Source: Jeongeupia chitinilytica
Lineage (GTDB): Bacteria > Pseudomonadota > Gammaproteobacteria > Burkholderiales > Chitinibacteraceae
DNA length: 64,000 nucleotides
Direction of reading: 5' to 3'
Assembly: GCF_014652315.1 (NCBI RefSeq)
Contig: NZ_BMYO01000006.1
Coordinates: 237,798 to 301,797, forward strand
Numbering within the stretch: the first letter of the stretch is position 1; every line of letters begins with the position of its first letter. Below, piece by piece: positions 61,568 through 64,000 of this stretch. Made by a program: the position numbers and the translations under genes. Below the pieces are notes generated by a model. It ran no database searches. It saw only the letters and a list, made by a program, of their open reading frames with translations, and was not told the origin of the DNA.

Positions 61568-62512
61568 TCAGCCGTGACCGAAACGGGCGCGGTAGTCCTG
61601 CGGACCGATGCCGCGATGCCGCAGCAGCACGCGCCGCAGCGTCTGCGTGTCGCCGAGTCCGGCATCCAGCGCAACCCGTTTCAGCGGCATCGTCGTCCCG
61701 GTCAGCAGCCGGCAGGCGGCCTCCAGCCGCAGTGCCTCGACCGCAGCGGCCGGCGTCTGGCCGGTGGCGGTGACGAAATGGCGGGCAAAGCTGCGCGGAC
61801 TCATGTTCATCCGTGCGGCGAGAACGTCGACGCGCAGGTCGGCATCGGGGTGCGCGGCGATCCAGCCGATCAGCTCGGCAAACGCGGCATCGCGGCTCTG
61901 TGCAGCCAGCGCCGCACTGAACTGCGACTGCCCGCCGGGACGCTTGAGGAAAACGACCATCTGCTTGGCGATGCGCATCGCCAACGCATGGCCGTGATCG
62001 GCCTCGACCAGCGCCAGCGCCAGATCGATGCCGGCGGAAATGCCGGCCGACGTCCAGATTGGGCCGTCGTTGATGTAGATCGCATCGGCATCAACGGCGA
62101 TGCTCGGATCGATCGTCCGCAACTGCGCGGCATACTGCCAGTGCGTCGTCGCGCGGCGTCCGGCCAGCACGCCGGCGGCGGCGAGAATCAGCGCCCCGGT
62201 ACAGACGCTGGCGAGCCGGCGTACCCGTGGTTGCCAGTCTCGCAGTGCCTTGGATACGGCCGGTGCGTCCGGTTGGCCGCCGGGCACGATCAGCGTGTCG
62301 ATGTCGTCGAGTGACGCCAGCGGCACCGTGGCGAACTCGGCGCCGGCCGAACTGCGGACCGGGCCGCCGGCGACCGACGCCAGCGTCGTCCGGTACGGCA
62401 CCGGCGTGACGAAGCCGTTGCGCCCCGGTTGCGAGAACACTTCGAGCGGCCCGGCGACGTCGAGGACGTTGACGTCGGGATAGAGGACGAAGACGACGTG
62501 ACGCGGCGGCAT
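61568..62512 (-). CDS. GlxA-type transcription regulator (DJ-1/PfpI plus AraC)
   Basis: A 314-residue regulator. The N-terminal DJ-1/PfpI-like domain (about residues 5-170) has the Cys of ASVCTGALILA, and GLLAGRRATTHW-like AGVLAGRRATTHW; the C-terminal AraC helix-turn-helix domain (about 205-314) ends with the second HTH GLGDTQTLRRVLLRHRGIGP. It lies ten bases after the MFS transporter on the same strand and probably controls it; the effector is unknown. Confidence 0.92.
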   Translation of the reverse strand: MPPRHVVFVLYPDVNVLDVAGPLEVFSQPGRNGFVTPVPYRTTLASVAGGPVRSSAGAEFATVPLASLDDIDTLIVPGGQPDAPAVSKALRDWQPRVRRLASVCTGALILAAAGVLAGRRATTHWQYAAQLRTIDPSIAVDADAIYINDGPIWTSAGISAGIDLALALVEADHGHALAMRIAKQMVVFLKRPGGQSQFSAALAAQSRDAAFAELIGWIAAHPDADLRVDVLAARMNMSPRSFARHFVTATGQTPAAAVEALRLEAACRLLTGTTMPLKRVALDAGLGDTQTLRRVLLRHRGIGPQDYRARFGHG

Positions 62513-62522
62513 GGCATCCTCC

Positions 62523-63719
62523 TCAGGCCGTGGCCACGACCGGGCGCGGCGCGAAGCGCCAGTACAGTGTCGCCAGCACCGGAATCAGCAGCAAGGGCAG
62601 CACGGCAGCGTTCAAGGTGCCCCAGCCGTAGCGCTGCAGCCACGGCGCGGCGATGAAGGAGCCGAGCGCGGCAGCGCAGCTGGTCGCGAACTCGCTGCCG
62701 CCCTGGGTCCGGGCGCGCTCGCTCGGCCGGTACGACTGCGCCAGCAGCGTGGTACCGGCGACGAACATGAAATTCCAGCCGACGCCGAGCAGCATCAGCG
62801 CGACATAGAACGCCGGCAGCGCCGTCGACGCCTGACCGAGCACCGCGCTGGCGGCGAGCAGCAGGGCGCCCGACAGCGATACCGGCAGCACGCCGAAGCG
62901 CGTGATCAACCGGCCCGAAACAAACGCCGGTGCGAACATGCCGAGCATGTGCCACTGGATCACGCCGGCACCGTCGGCCACATTGAAGCCGCAAGCCAGC
63001 ATCGCCAGCGGTGTCGCCGTCATCAGGCACACCATCACGGCGTAGGCAATCAGGTTGTTGGCGATGGCGGCGACGAAGACCGGTTGCGCCACGATGTTCG
63101 AAAGCGGCCGGTGCGCGTCGTACGCAACGGCTTCGGCGGTGTCATGTTGCGATTCGCGGTAACGCAGCAGCAGCAGCAGCGATGCCAGTCCGAGTGCCGC
63201 GGCCAGCAGGTAGGCGCCGGCGAACGGCACCGCGACAAACCAGCCCTGCGCGCTCCTGGCCAGCAGCGGTCCGAACAGCGCGGCCAGCACGCCGCCGGTC
63301 ATCACCGTCGCGATCGCGCGCGCTTTGGCGTCACGCGGTGATTCGTCGGCGGCGGCCAGACGGTAGTACTGCGCGAATGCCTGGAAGACGCCGATGCCGG
63401 CGGTGCCGACGCAGAACAGCACGAAATCGTGGCGGAACATCGCCAGTGCCGAAACCAGCCCGCCGAGCATGCCGGCAGTGGCGCCGATGACGAAACCACG
63501 TCGCCGTCCGAGCCGCTTCAGCAGCGATGCGGCAACCAGCGCCGTCAGCGCGGCGGTGACGATGATGATCGAGAACGGCAGCGTTGCCAGACGCTTGTCG
63601 ACGGCCAGCGCATAGCCGGCCAGACCGGTCAGCGTCAGGTCGATCGAAATCGCGGCGGTATACAAACCCTGGCAGATCGCCAGCGTGCGGACATTGTGGC
63701 GGGGATCGGGCGCGGCCAT
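62523..63719 (-). CDS. MFS transporter
   Basis: A 398-residue membrane protein with about 12 helices of the major facilitator superfamily. The A-loop after helix 2 is KRLGRRRGFVIGA, with AYLLAAALGLASLLLLLRY mid-protein and FMFVAGTTLLAQSYRPSERART near helix 10, as in uncharacterised YbfB-like or riboflavin/arabinose-type exporters. ATG 63719 is seven bases after GGAG; the frame upstream lacks membrane features. The GlxA-type gene follows at ten bases. Substrate unknown. Confidence 0.88.
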   Translation of the reverse strand: MAAPDPRHNVRTLAICQGLYTAAISIDLTLTGLAGYALAVDKRLATLPFSIIIVTAALTALVAASLLKRLGRRRGFVIGATAGMLGGLVSALAMFRHDFVLFCVGTAGIGVFQAFAQYYRLAAADESPRDAKARAIATVMTGGVLAALFGPLLARSAQGWFVAVPFAGAYLLAAALGLASLLLLLRYRESQHDTAEAVAYDAHRPLSNIVAQPVFVAAIANNLIAYAVMVCLMTATPLAMLACGFNVADGAGVIQWHMLGMFAPAFVSGRLITRFGVLPVSLSGALLLAASAVLGQASTALPAFYVALMLLGVGWNFMFVAGTTLLAQSYRPSERARTQGGSEFATSCAAALGSFIAAPWLQRYGWGTLNAAVLPLLLIPVLATLYWRFAPRPVVATA

Positions 63720-63936
63720 GGTACTGCTCCGTGTGGATGGACAGGACCAGTGTGGCTGCCCGCTGTTTGGCGTGAATGCCAATGTACGATCAAATTCTGC
63801 CAGATGTACAACGAAATGATTGCGAATATGCTTACTGTTTATTTTGCAAATATCTTTCTTTCGCCTTTGTTTTTTTGACATAAACAATCGGCATTGTCGA
63901 TAATCTCAGGCTTACTATTTACTTTCATCTCTGCCG

Positions 63937-64000
63937 ATGGACCTCACCAGCCTGCTCGCGTCATTCGCCGCCGCGTTCAACCAGGACCAGCGCCTGTTGT
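63937..64000 (+). CDS. Start of a protein, possibly VgrG-like (partial)
   Basis: Only 21 codons are present (MDLTSLLASFAAAFNQDQRLL). The start of some VgrG/Rhs-type proteins of type VI secretion systems looks similar (a short helical start then QxxRLLTL), but the sequence is too short to be sure. It follows a 217-base AT-rich gap (63,720-63,936) that holds no other gene. Confidence 0.3.
   Translation, partial: MDLTSLLASFAAAFNQDQRLL

Overview
The window is a 64 kb piece of the chromosome of a high-GC Gram-negative bacterium, most likely a betaproteobacterium of the order Neisseriales (Chromobacteriaceae/Chitinibacteraceae type). Reasons: a full outer-membrane gene set (lpxC, msbA, LPS core and O-antigen genes, Tol-Pal), an ftsZ-lpxC junction, metX-metW, an AlgZ/AlgR-type LytTR pair, a rpoH next to ftsEX, and a secreted protein with a chitin-binding domain. 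Genus is inference. Coding density is very high, genes often overlap by 1-8 bp, and I saw no tRNA, rRNA, IS element, prophage or CRISPR array.

Layout. (1) 1-4.7 kb: end of the division cluster (ftsZ), lpxC, a small membrane protein, rsmE, msbA. (2) 4.7-19.4 kb: LPS/O-antigen block: a convergent GT2 core glycosyltransferase, then a co-directional, translationally coupled run with a UDP-sugar epimerase, three GT9 heptosyltransferases plus one divergent GT9-like gene, five GT4 glycosyltransferases, an AsnB-like amidotransferase and an O-antigen ligase. (3) 19.5-27.9 kb: metX-metW, a GH16-like lipoprotein, a Gfo/Idh/MocA oxidoreductase, an M14 carboxypeptidase, cysK, cca and a TPR protein. (4) 28.2-30.4 kb: a secreted chitin-binding zinc metalloprotease set in an AT-rich intergenic region with two palindromes. 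(5) 30.5-35.8 kb: ferredoxin, rsmD, ftsY, GNAT, ftsE, ftsX and rpoH, the last preceded by a perfect CIRCE operator. (6) 35.8-48.6 kb, all on the minus strand: tonB-like, ruvC, ruvA, PAP2, ruvB, two tandem paralogous secreted proteins, tolQRAB-pal-cpoB, queE, a CLC antiporter and queC. This is the widespread ruvCAB-(ybgC)-tolQRAB-pal-cpoB-queE-queC neighbourhood with ybgC missing and four insertions. (7) 48.7-64 kb: cytochrome c, a DksA lacking its zinc cysteines, a Fur/Zur-like regulator, aroG, a FUSC membrane protein, an unusual lysine-less lipoyl-domain protein, a MaoC-phosphotransacetylase fusion with ackA, membrane proteins, dgkA, an AlgZ/AlgR-like system, comM, a globin-like protein, a GlxA-type regulator with an MFS transporter, and the first 64 bases of a further gene.

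Most genes serve envelope construction (lipid A, LPS core and O-antigen, Tol-Pal, undecaprenyl/diacylglycerol lipid recycling), protein targeting and stress response, recombination, and tRNA/rRNA modification. The items most worth a second look are the chitin-binding metzincin-like protease, the lipoyl-domain protein without a lipoylation lysine, the tandem paralogues in the ybgC position, the CIRCE site before rpoH and the one-cysteine DksA beside a Zur-like gene. I found no clearly new multi-gene defence or metabolic system; this is mainly core genome.
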